A stretch of DNA of 40,136 bases from Salibaculum halophilum (GCF_002094885.1 NZ_MSIT01000021.1:1-40136); one strand, 5' to 3'. Positions 1 through 9,231 are shown, counted from the first letter of the stretch. Made by a program: numbers and translations. Notes: generated from the sequence alone by a model not told the origin.

Positions 1-2
1 CC

Positions 3-128
3 GAGCTGTTCCGCAGCCGCTGGGGCGCGCCCGGCGACTGGGTCGCGCGCGCCGATGCGCAGGGCGGGCTGCACCTGGACCACCGGGTCGCGGCCGATGC
101 CGCCCCGCCCCGCGCCGCCGAACGCTGA
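3..128 (+). CDS. C-terminal end of the gene upstream of imuB, probably imuA (partial)
   Basis: An open frame enters from the left edge and stops at TGA 126-128, giving about 41 residues that end in a low-complexity Ala/Pro/Arg tail. It lies 12 bases before the imuB start on the same strand, as expected for a co-transcribed gene. In alphaproteobacteria imuB and dnaE2 usually follow imuA, a RecA/SulA-like accessory protein whose C-terminus binds other mutasome parts. The visible piece carries no diagnostic motif, so the imuA assignment rests on position only. Everything upstream, including any LexA-controlled promoter, lies outside the window. Confidence 0.4.
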   Translation, partial: ELFRSRWGAPGDWVARADAQGGLHLDHRVAADAAPPRAAER

Positions 129-140
129 CCGGAGGCGCCC

Positions 141-1850
141 ATGAGACACGAGGACACGCTGCCCGTCCTCTTGCACCACGTTCAGGAGGCCCCGCCGCCC
201 ACCGCCCCCGCCTGGCGGGCCGGACCGGAGGTGGACCGGACGCACCGGCAGGGCCGCGGGCGGGCGGGTGTCGCCGCAGGCGCAGTCGCCCCGCCCGCGG
301 ACGAGACGCCCCGCGATCCGCTGGCCCGGCGCATCACCGCGCTGCACCTGCCGGGACTGGCGATGGAGCGTTACCTGCGCCACCGCGACCGGCAGGGCGA
401 GCCGGTGCCCGACGATCTGCCGCTGGCGCTGGCCGTGGACGGCCCGCACGGCCCCGTCCTGCACGCCACCAACCGCGCCGCGCGGCTGGCCGGGATGCGC
501 CTAGGCGAACGGGTCGTGGACATGCGCGCGCTCTGCCCCGAGTTGCAGGTCGAGTTCGCCGATACCGCGGGCGACCGGGCGATGCTGGCGCGGCTCATGC
601 TCTGGTGCCGCCGCTGGTGCCCCTGGACGGCCCTGGACGGCGACACCGGCCTGGTCATGGACACCACCGGGTCGGATCACCTCTGGGGCGGCGAGGCGGC
701 GATGCTGCGCGACATCGAGGAGAAATTCGCGCTCATGGGCCTGTCCTGCGCGCTGGCCACCGCCCCCACCCACGGCGCGGCCTGGGCGCTGTCGCGCCAT
801 GGCGGCCTGCGCGAGACCTGCCCCGCCCCCGAGCTGGCGCTGCGCATGGCGCCACTGCCCGTCGCCGCCCTACGACTGGAGGCCGACACCGTGCTGTTGC
901 TGCACCGGCTGGGGCTGAAAACCGTGGGGGATCTGGCCGCGGTGCCGCGTCGGGCGCTGGCCCGGCGCTTTGCCCGGGCCCCGCTGGCGCAGAACCCGCT
1001 GATGCGGCTGGACCAGATGATGGGGCGGCTGGCCGAACCGGTGCAAAGCCCCGACGACCCGCCGCGCTTTGCCGTGCAATCCCGCCTGCCCGAGCCGGTG
1101 AGCGATCCCGAACCGCTGCTGCCGGGCCTGGCAGAGGAGCTCTGCGCCGGGCTGGCCGCCGCGGGCATGGGCGCGCGCCGCGTGACGCTGCATCTCTACC
1201 GCACCGACGGCGAGGTCGCGTCCCTGTCGGTGGCCACGGCGCGGGCCAGCCGCGCGGCGGACCACCTGCTGCGGCTCTTCGAAGGCCGGCTGGAGCGGCT
1301 CGACCCCGGCTTCGGCTTCGACCTCGTCACCCTGGAGGCCAGCGTGGCCGAGCGGCTGGACACGGTCCAGACCCGCATCGACGGCCATGTCGACAGCGAC
1401 ACCGAACTGGCCCGGCTGGTCGACCGGTTGTCGGCCCGCTTCGGCGCGGATCGCATCACCCGCCCCGCCCCGCGGGACAGCCATGTCCCCGAACGCCGCG
1501 AACGCTGGCAATCGGCCATGGCCCCCGCCGCCGGGGCACCGGAGGCACCGCGCAGCCCGCGCCCGCTGCGCCTGCTGGACCCGCCCGAGGAAATCCGCGT
1601 GCTCTACGCCGTGCCCGACGGGCCGCCGGTGCAATTCGTCTGGCGGCGGCTGACCCACAAGGTGACGCGCTTTGCCGGGCCGGAACGGATCGCGCCCGAG
1701 TGGTGGGCCGATCGCCCCACCGCCCGGCTGCGCGATTACTACCGCGTAGAGACCCACCACGGACGCCGCTACTGGCTGTTCCGCGAGGGAATGGCGGACG
1801 ATGGCCGTGGCGGCGCGCCGCGCTGGGTGCTGCACGGGGTGTTTTCGTGA
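141..1850 (+). CDS. imuB: ImuB, inactive Y-family DNA polymerase-like mutasome protein
   Basis: ImuB is a catalytically dead Y-family polymerase homologue. It bridges ImuA, the beta clamp and DnaE2 during SOS translesion synthesis in bacteria without UmuDC. The Y-polymerase-like fold starts near residue 63 (RRITALHLPGLAMERYLR), and the C-terminus has the family ending RDYYRVETHHGRRYWLFR near residues 530-550. The start is supported by GGAGG five bases before ATG. It leaves an N-terminal extension of about 60 Pro/Ala/Arg-rich residues that most ImuB proteins lack. The extension could be real or could reflect a later start, since no other well-placed Shine-Dalgarno was noticed. dnaE2 follows 90 bases downstream on the same strand. 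The identification is strong. Confidence 0.9.
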   Translation: MRHEDTLPVLLHHVQEAPPPTAPAWRAGPEVDRTHRQGRGRAGVAAGAVAPPADETPRDPLARRITALHLPGLAMERYLRHRDRQGEPVPDDLPLALAVDGPHGPVLHATNRAARLAGMRLGERVVDMRALCPELQVEFADTAGDRAMLARLMLWCRRWCPWTALDGDTGLVMDTTGSDHLWGGEAAMLRDIEEKFALMGLSCALATAPTHGAAWALSRHGGLRETCPAPELALRMAPLPVAALRLEADTVLLLHRLGLKTVGDLAAVPRRALARRFARAPLAQNPLMRLDQMMGRLAEPVQSPDDPPRFAVQSRLPEPVSDPEPLLPGLAEELCAGLAAAGMGARRVTLHLYRTDGEVASLSVATARASRAADHLLRLFEGRLERLDPGFGFDLVTLEASVAERLDTVQTRIDGHVDSDTELARLVDRLSARFGADRITRPAPRDSHVPERRERWQSAMAPAAGAPEAPRSPRPLRLLDPPEEIRVLYAVPDGPPVQFVWRRLTHKVTRFAGPERIAPEWWADRPTARLRDYYRVETHHGRRYWLFREGMADDGRGGAPRWVLHGVFS

Positions 1851-1865
1851 TCACGCCCGCCAGAA

Positions 1866-1930
1866 GGGGGCGCTGCCCCCGTCGGCCGCAGGCCGACTCC
1901 CCCGCGGTATTTTTGACCCAAAGAAGCAGG
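1866..1930 (+). repeat. Double-hairpin intergenic element, copy 1 (before dnaE2)
   Basis: The imuB-dnaE2 gap holds two adjacent inverted repeats: 1866-1880 (GGGGGC-GCT-GCCCCC) and 1881-1897 (GTCGGCC-GCA-GGCCGAC). A CT-rich stretch and the core TATTTTTGACCCAAAGAAG follow, just before the dnaE2 start. The same arrangement occurs on the minus strand before fdsA (9232-9306), and similarity continues through the start codon. This looks like a dispersed element used as a translated-gene leader. From memory, similar spacers are common in Rhodobacteraceae; that is not checked here. Confidence 0.6.
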
Positions 1931-1940
1931 GGGCGACGCG

Positions 1941-4900
1941 ATGCGTGACATAGAACGCCCGCATCAGCGCGGGACCCTGCCCGAGGACGGGGATTTCACC
2001 TCGAACCCGCCTGCAGCTTTCGTCGAACTGGGGCTGGCCAGCTGCTTTTCCTTCCTGCGCGGAGCCTCGGACGCGGGGGAACTGGTGCAGCAGGCCTGCG
2101 CGCAGGGCCATCATGCGCTGGGGGTGGCCGACCTGAACACCTTCGCCGGGGTGGTACGGCTGCACACGGCGGCGAAACAGGCGCGGCTGCGCCCGCTGAT
2201 CGGGGTGCGGCTGGCCCTGGTCAGCGGCGAGGAATTCCTCGCCTACCCGACGGACCGCGCCGCCTATGGCCGGCTGTCGCGGCTGCTGTCGAAGGGCAAG
2301 ATGCAGGACACCAGGGGCCGCTGGCAGGCCAAGGGCGCCTGCGATATCACCCTGGCCGACCTTGTCGCACATTGCGATGGCGTGATCCTGATCGCCCTGC
2401 CCCCCGAGGACCTGCGCGGCTTTGCCCGCGTGCTGGCCGGGCTGAAACGGCGCCTGCCGGGGCTGGGCTATCTCGCCGCCGCCTACCGCTATCGCGGCGA
2501 CGACCGGGCGCGGATCAACCGGCTGGACCGGATCGCGGGGCAGACCGGCCTGCGCCTGCTGGCCACCAACGACGTGCATTACCACGCCCCCGCGCGCCGC
2601 CCGCTGCAGGACGTGATGACCTGCATCCGCGAGAAGACCACGCTGACCCGCGCCGGGGCGCTGCTGCACCCCAATGCCGAACGCCACCTGAAATCGCCCG
2701 CCGAGATGGCGCGGCTGTTCCGCGAATGGCCGCATGCCATCGCCGCCACCCGCGCCGTGGCCGATGCGATCACCTTCGACCTGGGCCAGCTGGCCTATGA
2801 GTATCCGCGCGAGGTCATCCCCGCCGAGATGACGCCCCAGGCCTGGCTGGAGCACCTGACCTGGGCGGGCGCGGCGCGGCGCTACCCGGACGGGGTGCCG
2901 GAAGCGACGCGCGCCACGCTGCAAAAGGAACTGGCGCTGATCGCCAAGCTGGACATCGCGCGCTATTTCCTGACCATCCACGATATCATCACCTTTGCCC
3001 GCCAAGGCCTTGAAAAGCCGATTCTTTGCCAGGGCCGCGGGTCGGCGGCGAACTCGGCCGTCTGCTACGTTCTGGGCATAACGGCGGTGGACCCGGCGCA
3101 GCACCAGCTGTTGTTCGAACGCTTCATATCCGAAGAGCGCAAGGAGCCGCCGGATATCGACGTCGACTTCGAGCACGAGCGCCGCGAGGAGGTGATCCAG
3201 CACATCTACGACAAGTACGGCCGCGACCGTGCCGGGCTCTGCGCCACCGTGATCCATTACCGCCCGCGCTCGGCCGTGCGCGAGGTGGGCAAGGTCATGG
3301 GCCTGTCCGAGGATGTCACCGCCGCCCTGGCCAAGACCATCTGGGGCAGCTGGGGCAAGGACGTGGGCGCCGATCACCTGGCCGAGGCCGGGCTGGACCC
3401 CGCCGACCCCCTGATCCGGCGCACGGTCCTGCTGGCGCAGCAACTGGTGGGCATGCCGCGCCACCTGTCCCAGCACGTGGGCGGCTTCGTGCTGACCGAC
3501 AGGCCGCTGGTGGAAACCGTGCCCATCGGCAACGGTGCCATGGCGGACCGGTCCTTCATCGAGTGGGACAAGGACGATATCGACGCGCTGGGCATCCTCA
3601 AGGTGGATATCCTGGCGCTCGGGATGCTGACCTGCATCCGCAAGTGTTTCGAAATTATTTCAGCGCATTACGGGCAGGACTTCACCCTCGCCGATGTGCC
3701 CAAGGACGACCCGCGCGTCTATGACATGCTGTGCCGCGGCGACTCCGTCGGTGTTTTCCAGGTGGAAAGCCGGGCGCAGATGAACATGCTGCCGCGGCTG
3801 CGCCCGCGGGCGTTCTACGACCTGGTGATCGAGGTCGCGATCGTCCGCCCCGGCCCGATCCAGGGCGATATGGTCCACCCCTACCTGCGCCGCCGCAATG
3901 GCGAGGAAGAGGTCGACTATCCCGCCCCCGGCGCGCCGCACGACCCGGCAGAGCTCAAGACCATCCTCGGCCGCACCCTGGGCGTGCCGATCTTCCAGGA
4001 ACAGGCCATGAAGATCGCCATCGAGGCGGCGGAGTTCTCCCCCGCCGAGGCGAACGAGTTGCGCAAGGCCCTGGCGACCTTCCGCTCGCGCGGGAGCATC
4101 GACACCCTGCAGGACAAGATGATCGGGCGCATGGTCGCGCGCGGCTACGAGGAGGAGTTCGCCCGGCGCTGCTTCGACCAGATCAAGGGCTTCGGCGAAT
4201 ACGGCTTTCCCGAAAGCCACGCGGCCAGTTTCGCCCTGCTGGTCTATGTCTCGAGCTGGCTGAAATGCCATTACCCGGCGGCCTTTGCCGCCGCGCTGCT
4301 CAATTCCCAGCCCATGGGCTTCTATGCCCCGGCCCAGATCGTGCGCGATGCCCGCGACCACGGCGTGTCCGTGCGTCCCCCGGATGTGAATTTTTCCGAT
4401 TGGGACAACACGTTGGAACCCGATGCTGACGGCATGGCCCTGCGCCTCGGCTTGCGCCAGATCAGCGGGCTGCGCGCCGGGGCGGCGGCGCGGCTGCTGG
4501 CCGCGCGCGACGCGCCCTACCCCGACCTCGGGGCGCTGCAAGCCCGCGCCGGGCTGCGCGGCGCCGACATCCGCAAGCTGGCCGAGGCGGATGCGCTGCG
4601 TTCGCTGTTTCTGGACCGCCGCCAGGCCTTGTGGGAGGCCAAGGCGCTGAAGGACGCCCCCGACCTGCCGCTGTTCGCCGGGGCGGCGGACGAGGGTGCC
4701 GAGCCGCCGGTGCCCCTGCCCGACATGCCGGTGACCGAACAGGTCGTGGCCGATTACCAGACATTGCGCCTGTCGCTGAAGGCGCACCCGCTGTCCTTCT
4801 TGCGCCCCGCGCTGGCCCGGCAGGGCTACGCCGCCTGCGCCGCCCTGGCCGAGAGCGGCAACGGACAGGCGGTCCGGCTGGCCGGGCTGGTGCTGATCCG

Positions 4901-5243
4901 CCAGCGGCCCGGCTCGGCCAAGGGGGTCTGCTTCATCACGCTGGAGGACGAGACCGGCACCGCCAACCTGGTGGTCTGGCCCAAGGTGCTGGCACGGTAT
5001 CGCAAGGTGGTGATGCAGGCGCGGCTGCTGGTGGTGCACGGGTATGTCCAGCGCGAGCTGGACATTATCCACGTGGTCGCCCGGCACCTGGAGGACCGCA
5101 CCGATGCGCTGCAGCGGCTGGCCGCCGACGGGATGACGCCGCAGCTGTCGCGCGCAGACGAGGTCGCACGCCCCCTGCCAGCACCAGACACGCGCCACCC
5201 GCGCACCGCGCAGGTCATTCCCAAGAGCCGGGACTTTCACTGA
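1941..5243 (+). CDS. dnaE2: DnaE2, error-prone DNA polymerase III alpha subunit
   Basis: DnaE2 is the C-family polymerase that performs damage-induced mutagenic synthesis with ImuA and ImuB. The 1100-residue length is typical; replicative DnaE is longer. An N-terminal PHP domain begins near residue 25 (ELGLASCFSFLRGASDAGEL). The catalytic PDIDVDF motif is at residues 404-410, so D405 and D407 are the expected metal-binding aspartates. Tandem HhH and an OB-fold follow, the latter near residues 977-1060. The start ATG follows AGGGGG in the tail of the double-hairpin element. The gene is convergent with fdsD, and two 20-bp palindromes separate them. The frame is intact throughout. Confidence 0.95.
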   Translation: MRDIERPHQRGTLPEDGDFTSNPPAAFVELGLASCFSFLRGASDAGELVQQACAQGHHALGVADLNTFAGVVRLHTAAKQARLRPLIGVRLALVSGEEFLAYPTDRAAYGRLSRLLSKGKMQDTRGRWQAKGACDITLADLVAHCDGVILIALPPEDLRGFARVLAGLKRRLPGLGYLAAAYRYRGDDRARINRLDRIAGQTGLRLLATNDVHYHAPARRPLQDVMTCIREKTTLTRAGALLHPNAERHLKSPAEMARLFREWPHAIAATRAVADAITFDLGQLAYEYPREVIPAEMTPQAWLEHLTWAGAARRYPDGVPEATRATLQKELALIAKLDIARYFLTIHDIITFARQGLEKPILCQGRGSAANSAVCYVLGITAVDPAQHQLLFERFISEERKEPPDIDVDFEHERREEVIQHIYDKYGRDRAGLCATVIHYRPRSAVREVGKVMGLSEDVTAALAKTIWGSWGKDVGADHLAEAGLDPADPLIRRTVLLAQQLVGMPRHLSQHVGGFVLTDRPLVETVPIGNGAMADRSFIEWDKDDIDALGILKVDILALGMLTCIRKCFEIISAHYGQDFTLADVPKDDPRVYDMLCRGDSVGVFQVESRAQMNMLPRLRPRAFYDLVIEVAIVRPGPIQGDMVHPYLRRRNGEEEVDYPAPGAPHDPAELKTILGRTLGVPIFQEQAMKIAIEAAEFSPAEANELRKALATFRSRGSIDTLQDKMIGRMVARGYEEEFARRCFDQIKGFGEYGFPESHAASFALLVYVSSWLKCHYPAAFAAALLNSQPMGFYAPAQIVRDARDHGVSVRPPDVNFSDWDNTLEPDADGMALRLGLRQISGLRAGAAARLLAARDAPYPDLGALQARAGLRGADIRKLAEADALRSLFLDRRQALWEAKALKDAPDLPLFAGAADEGAEPPVPLPDMPVTEQVVADYQTLRLSLKAHPLSFLRPALARQGYAACAALAESGNGQAVRLAGLVLIRQRPGSAKGVCFITLEDETGTANLVVWPKVLARYRKVVMQARLLVVHGYVQRELDIIHVVARHLEDRTDALQRLAADGMTPQLSRADEVARPLPAPDTRHPRTAQVIPKSRDFH

Positions 5244-5260
5244 CGGCCGACGCCGGGCGG

Positions 5261-5301
5261 GCGCTGCGTCGACGCAGCGCCGCGCTCGGTCGACCGAGCG
5301 C
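5261..5301. terminator. Two tandem 20-bp palindromes between convergent dnaE2 and fdsD
   Basis: GCGCTGCGTCGACGCAGCGC (5261-5280) and GCGCTCGGTCGACCGAGCGC (5282-5301) are perfect palindromes separated by one base. They share the GCGCT and AGCGC arms and the TCGA centre, so they look like a duplicated, diverged unit. Each would fold into a strong hairpin in either transcript. Their place between two converging genes suggests a bidirectional terminator, though no T-tract follows. They could instead be a protein-binding or REP-like site. Confidence 0.55.
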
Positions 5302-5317
5302 CCCCCCGGCGGCCCCG

Positions 5318-5548
5318 TCAGGCGCGTTGCTTTTCCGCCAGCACCCGTTCGGCGCCTTCACGGGCCAGCGGGGTCAGACCCTCGCCGCCCGCCGCCAGGT
5401 GGGCGCGCAGTTGCTCCAGCATCCGCGGCTCCCAGAAGTCGGACAGGTGGGCGGCGACGCGCCCCGCCTTGTCCGTCTCGGGCTGGGTCTCGAAGAACGT
5501 GGCGATCTGGTTGACCATCCGCACCATTTTCTCAGGCGACATCGTCAT
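5318..5548 (-). CDS. fdsD: FdsD, delta subunit of NAD-dependent formate dehydrogenase
   Basis: This 76-residue protein has the family features of FdsD: MSPEKMVRMVNQIATFF near the N-terminus, then an HLSDFWEPRML segment. FdsD is a small protein without cofactors that is needed for assembly or stability of FdsABG. The gene is last in the fds operon, and its start lies 17 bases inside the 3' end of fdhD, indicating translational coupling. Downstream are the two palindromes that probably end the operon. The length is normal for the family. The start ATG at 5548 is chosen because the conserved N-terminus begins there. Confidence 0.87.
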   Translation of the reverse strand: MTMSPEKMVRMVNQIATFFETQPETDKAGRVAAHLSDFWEPRMLEQLRAHLAAGGEGLTPLAREGAERVLAEKQRA

Positions 5549-6329
5549 CCTCCTCTTTCACCCGTTCGGGGTGGGTGAATATCTCGAATGTCTCGTCCCG
5601 GGCCAGCGCGATCAGCGTCAGACCGGCGGCCTCGGCGGTACGCACCGCCAGCGTGGTCGGCGCCGAAACGGCGGTGATCACGCTGGCCCCGGCCATCGCG
5701 GATTTCTGCACCATCTCGACCGAGACCCGGCTGGTCAGCACCATCATGCCCGCGCTGCAATCGCCCACGGCCCCGATCAGCTTGTCCAGCGCATTGTGCC
5801 GGCCAACGTCCTCGCGCACCGCCACGACGCCCCGGCCGGGCAGGTAAAATCCCGCGCCGTGTACCGCGCGGGTGCGGTCGTGCAGGGCCTGGCAGGCGCG
5901 CAGATCGGCCATGGCCCGGGTCACGGCAGCCGGCGCGACGCGCACCCCCGGCCCGACGGTCGGCAGATCCCGCACCGCCTGCTCGAGGCTGTCCACGCCG
6001 CAAAGCCCGCACCCCACCGGCCCGGTCATGGCCCGTCGACGGGCCATGAGCTCCGCGGCCCGGTCCTCGGGCAACCACATGCGCACCTCGACGCCCGTGT
6101 CATGGGTCACGACCTCGGGCGGCGCGATCTCGTCGCGCGCCGCCAGACCTTCGGTCACGGTGAAGCCGCGGCCGAAATCGGCCAGATCGGCCGGGGTGGC
6201 CATCATCACCGCCTGAGTCGTGCCGTTATAGACCAGCGCCACCGGCACTTCCTCGGGCAAGGCCCGGGTGCCCGCGACGGCGCGACCGTCACGCACGATC
6301 TGCGTGTTGGTCGCGCCCGCGCCGATCAT
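5532..6329 (-). CDS. fdhD: FdhD, sulfurtransferase for formate dehydrogenase activation
   Basis: FdhD moves sulfur from a cysteine desulfurase to the molybdenum cofactor, a step needed for active formate dehydrogenase; it is called fdsC in Rhodobacter. The 265-residue protein shows the conserved CGLCG motif with C107 and C110, the pair corresponding to the active-site CxxC of E. coli FdhD. A DVGRHNALDKLIG segment and an SVEMVQKSAMAG segment are also family hallmarks. The start MIGAGATN is taken because its ATG overlaps the fdsA stop as ATGA (6329-6326). A longer upstream frame continues inside fdsA but is not conserved. The gene overlaps fdsD by 17 bases. Confidence 0.95.
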   Translation of the reverse strand: MIGAGATNTQIVRDGRAVAGTRALPEEVPVALVYNGTTQAVMMATPADLADFGRGFTVTEGLAARDEIAPPEVVTHDTGVEVRMWLPEDRAAELMARRRAMTGPVGCGLCGVDSLEQAVRDLPTVGPGVRVAPAAVTRAMADLRACQALHDRTRAVHGAGFYLPGRGVVAVREDVGRHNALDKLIGAVGDCSAGMMVLTSRVSVEMVQKSAMAGASVITAVSAPTTLAVRTAEAAGLTLIALARDETFEIFTHPERVKEEDDDVA

Positions 6330-9226
6330 TCCGCCGCCGGCAGGATCTGCCGCGATTGCGCGGCCTGGGCCTGGTAGTCCTCCTGCCACTCGGTGGGGCC
6401 GTTCGAGGGACTGACCTGCACCGCCGTCACCTTGTACTCGGGGCAGTTCGTCGCCCAGTCGGAATGGTCCGAGGTGATCACGTTGGCCTGCGTGCCCGGG
6501 TGATGGAAGGTGGTATAGACCACGCCGGGGCTGACCTTGTCGGTGATCGTCGCGCGCAGCGTTGTCTCGCCCGACCGGCTGGCCAGCTTGACCAATTGCC
6601 CTTCCTTGACACCGCGCACCTCGGCATCGTGGGGGTGAATCTCCAGCAGGTCCTCCTCGTGCCAGACCACGTTGTCGGTCCGGCGAGTCTGGGCACCCAC
6701 GTTGTACTGGGACAGGATGCGCCCGGTCGTGAGCAGCAGCGGAAAGCGCGGGCCGGTCCGCTCGTCCGTGGCGACGTATTCGGTGATCATGAAGCGGCCC
6801 TTGCCGCGCACGAAGCCATCGACATGCATCAGCGGAGTGCCGTCGGGATGCGCCTCGTTGCAGGGCCACTGGACCGAGCCCTTTTCCTCAAGCACATCGT
6901 AGGACACGCCGGCAAAGGACGGCGTCGTCGCCGCGATCTCGTCCATGATCTGGCCAGGATGGTCGTAGGACCAGCCCGCCCCCATGGCATTGGCCAGCAG
7001 TTGCGTGACCTCCCAGTCGGCATAGCCCGCGCGCGGCTTCATCACCTCGCGCACGCGGTTGATGCGGCGTTCGGCATTGGTAAAGGTGCCGTCCTTTTCC
7101 AGAAAGGTCGAGCCGGGCAGGAAAACATGGGCGTAGTTCGCCGTCTCGTTGAGAAACAGGTCATGCACGATGACGCATTCCATCGCCGCCAGCCCCGCAG
7201 CGACATGCTTGGTATCGGGGTCCGATTGCAGGATGTCCTCACCCTGGCAGTAGAGCCCCTTGAAGGTGCCATCGACGGCCGCGTCCAGCATGTTGGGGAT
7301 GCGCAGGCCCGGCTCGGGGTCGATCTCGACGCCCCAGGCCTGCTTGAAGATGTCGCGCACCTCGGGGGTCTTGACGTGGCGATAGCCCGGCAGTTCGTGC
7401 GGGAAAGAACCCATGTCGCAGGAGCCCTGCACGTTGTTCTGCCCGCGCAACGGGTTCACCCCCATGCCGTTGCCGCCGACATTGCCGGTCAGCATGGCCA
7501 GGTTGGCGATGCCCATCACGGTGGTCGAACCCTGGCTGTGCTCGGTCACGCCGAGGCCGTAGTAAATCGACCCGCGCCCGCCGGTGGCAAAGGTGCGCGC
7601 CGCCGCGCGCAGCTCGGCCGCCGGCACGCCGGTCAGCATCTCGGTCGCCTCGGGGCCGTGGCGCGGGTCGCTGACGAACTCGACGTAGTGCTGGAATTCC
7701 TCCCAGTCGCAGCGGTCACGGATATAGGCCTCGTCGTAAAGGCCTTCGGTGACGATCACATGCGCCAGCGCCGTGACGACGGCGACGTTGGTGCCCGGCC
7801 GCAGCGGCAGATGGTGCGCAGCCGCAATGTGGCTGGACCTGACCAGGTCGATCTGGCGCGGGTCGATGACGATCAGCTTCGCCCCCTGCCGCAGCCGCTT
7901 TTTCAGGCGGCTGGCAAAGACCGGGTGCGCGTCGGTCGGGTTGGCGCCGATGACGATGACGACATCGGTCTCCTCGACGGAATCGAAGTCCTGCGTGCCG
8001 GCACTGGTGCCATAGGTCTGGCCCAGCCCGTAGCCCGTGGGCGAGTGGCACACCCGCGCGCAGGTGTCGGTGTTGTTGTTGCCAAAGACCGCGCGCGCCA
8101 TCTTCTGCACCAGATAGGTTTCCTCGTTGGTGCAGCGGCTGGAGGTGATGACGCCGATGGACTTCTGGCCATACCTGTCCTGCAGGCCGCGCATCTTCTG
8201 CGCGGCAAAGTCCAGCGCCTCGTCCCAGCCGACCTCGCGCCAGGGTTCGTCGATCCGGTCGCGGATCATCGGGGTCAGGATACGGTCGGAATGGCTGGCG
8301 TAGCCGTAGGCGAAACGGCCCTTGACGCAGGAATGCCCGCGGTTGGCCTTGCCGTGCTTGTAGGGGACCATGCGCACCAGGTCGTCGCCCTGCAACTCGG
8401 CCTTGAAGGAACAGCCCACGCCGCAATAGGCGCAGGTCGTGACGACCGAGCGTTCCGGCGTGCCCTTCTCGATCACCGACTTTTCCTGCAGCGTCGCGGT
8501 CGGGCAGGCCTGCACGCAGGCCCCGCAGCTGACGCAATCCGAGGTCAGGAAATCGTCCAGCGCGCCGCCGGGCGAGACGCGGCTGTCGAACCCGCGGCCC
8601 TCGATTGTCAGGGCAAAGGTCCCCTGCACTTCCTCGCAGGCCCGCACGCAGCGGCTGCACACGATGCACTTGGACGGATCATAGGTGAAATAGGGGTTGG
8701 ACTCGTCCTTGGGCAGGTACTGCGGGTTCACGTCCCCGCCCGTGTCGCGCGCCTCGAAGTGGTTCACGAACCCGCCCGAGGCGGGTTTTTCATAGCGCAC
8801 GTCGCGCAGGCCCACGGCGCCGGCCATGTCCTGCAACTCGCAGTCGCCATTGGCCGCGCAGGTCAAGCAATCCAGCGGATGGTCGGAAATGTACAATTCC
8901 ATCACGCCCTTGCGCGTTTTGCGCACCTTGGGTGATTGGGTATGGACAACCATGCCCTCGGCCACCGGCGTCGTGCAGGAGGCCGGCGTGCCGCGCCGCC
9001 CCTCGATCTCCACCACGCAGAGCCGGCAGGAGCCGAAGGCTTCCAGGCTGTCGGTCGCGCAGAGCTTGGGCACCTGGATGCCCGCCTCGGCGCTGGCGCG
9101 CATCACGCTCGTCCCCTCGGGCACCGCGACCTCGAAGCCGTCGATGCTGAGCGTGACGGTCTTGTCCGAGCTTGCGGCGGGCGTGCCCATGTCGCGCTCG
9201 TCGGTGGGGATGATGAAATCCTTCAT
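6326..9226 (-). CDS. fdsA: FdsA, catalytic alpha subunit of NAD-dependent formate dehydrogenase
   Basis: FdsA is the 966-residue molybdenum bis-MGD subunit that oxidises formate to CO2 in a soluble FdsABG complex. The N-terminus is NuoG-like. Ligands visible are C56, C67, C70, C84 for a [2Fe-2S] cluster; H116, C120, C123, C129 for a His-ligated [4Fe-4S]; and C187-C197 and C231-C241 for two ferredoxin clusters. C265, C268, C272 and C300 bind the cluster next to molybdenum. The metal ligand is C393 in CARVCHSPT, so this is a Cys enzyme, not a selenocysteine one. The gene lies 112 bases after fdsB, and the double-hairpin element fills that gap. It overlaps fdhD by four bases. Confidence 0.97.
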   Translation of the reverse strand: MKDFIIPTDERDMGTPAASSDKTVTLSIDGFEVAVPEGTSVMRASAEAGIQVPKLCATDSLEAFGSCRLCVVEIEGRRGTPASCTTPVAEGMVVHTQSPKVRKTRKGVMELYISDHPLDCLTCAANGDCELQDMAGAVGLRDVRYEKPASGGFVNHFEARDTGGDVNPQYLPKDESNPYFTYDPSKCIVCSRCVRACEEVQGTFALTIEGRGFDSRVSPGGALDDFLTSDCVSCGACVQACPTATLQEKSVIEKGTPERSVVTTCAYCGVGCSFKAELQGDDLVRMVPYKHGKANRGHSCVKGRFAYGYASHSDRILTPMIRDRIDEPWREVGWDEALDFAAQKMRGLQDRYGQKSIGVITSSRCTNEETYLVQKMARAVFGNNNTDTCARVCHSPTGYGLGQTYGTSAGTQDFDSVEETDVVIVIGANPTDAHPVFASRLKKRLRQGAKLIVIDPRQIDLVRSSHIAAAHHLPLRPGTNVAVVTALAHVIVTEGLYDEAYIRDRCDWEEFQHYVEFVSDPRHGPEATEMLTGVPAAELRAAARTFATGGRGSIYYGLGVTEHSQGSTTVMGIANLAMLTGNVGGNGMGVNPLRGQNNVQGSCDMGSFPHELPGYRHVKTPEVRDIFKQAWGVEIDPEPGLRIPNMLDAAVDGTFKGLYCQGEDILQSDPDTKHVAAGLAAMECVIVHDLFLNETANYAHVFLPGSTFLEKDGTFTNAERRINRVREVMKPRAGYADWEVTQLLANAMGAGWSYDHPGQIMDEIAATTPSFAGVSYDVLEEKGSVQWPCNEAHPDGTPLMHVDGFVRGKGRFMITEYVATDERTGPRFPLLLTTGRILSQYNVGAQTRRTDNVVWHEEDLLEIHPHDAEVRGVKEGQLVKLASRSGETTLRATITDKVSPGVVYTTFHHPGTQANVITSDHSDWATNCPEYKVTAVQVSPSNGPTEWQEDYQAQAAQSRQILPAAE

Positions 9227-9231
9227 CGGGT

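Noticed and set aside
6356-8935. An 859-codon open frame antisense to fdsA
   Set aside because: It is a mirror of codon bias in GC-rich coding DNA. The translation is low-complexity (His/Val/Gly/Arg) with no motifs, and fdsA on the other strand is fully conserved.
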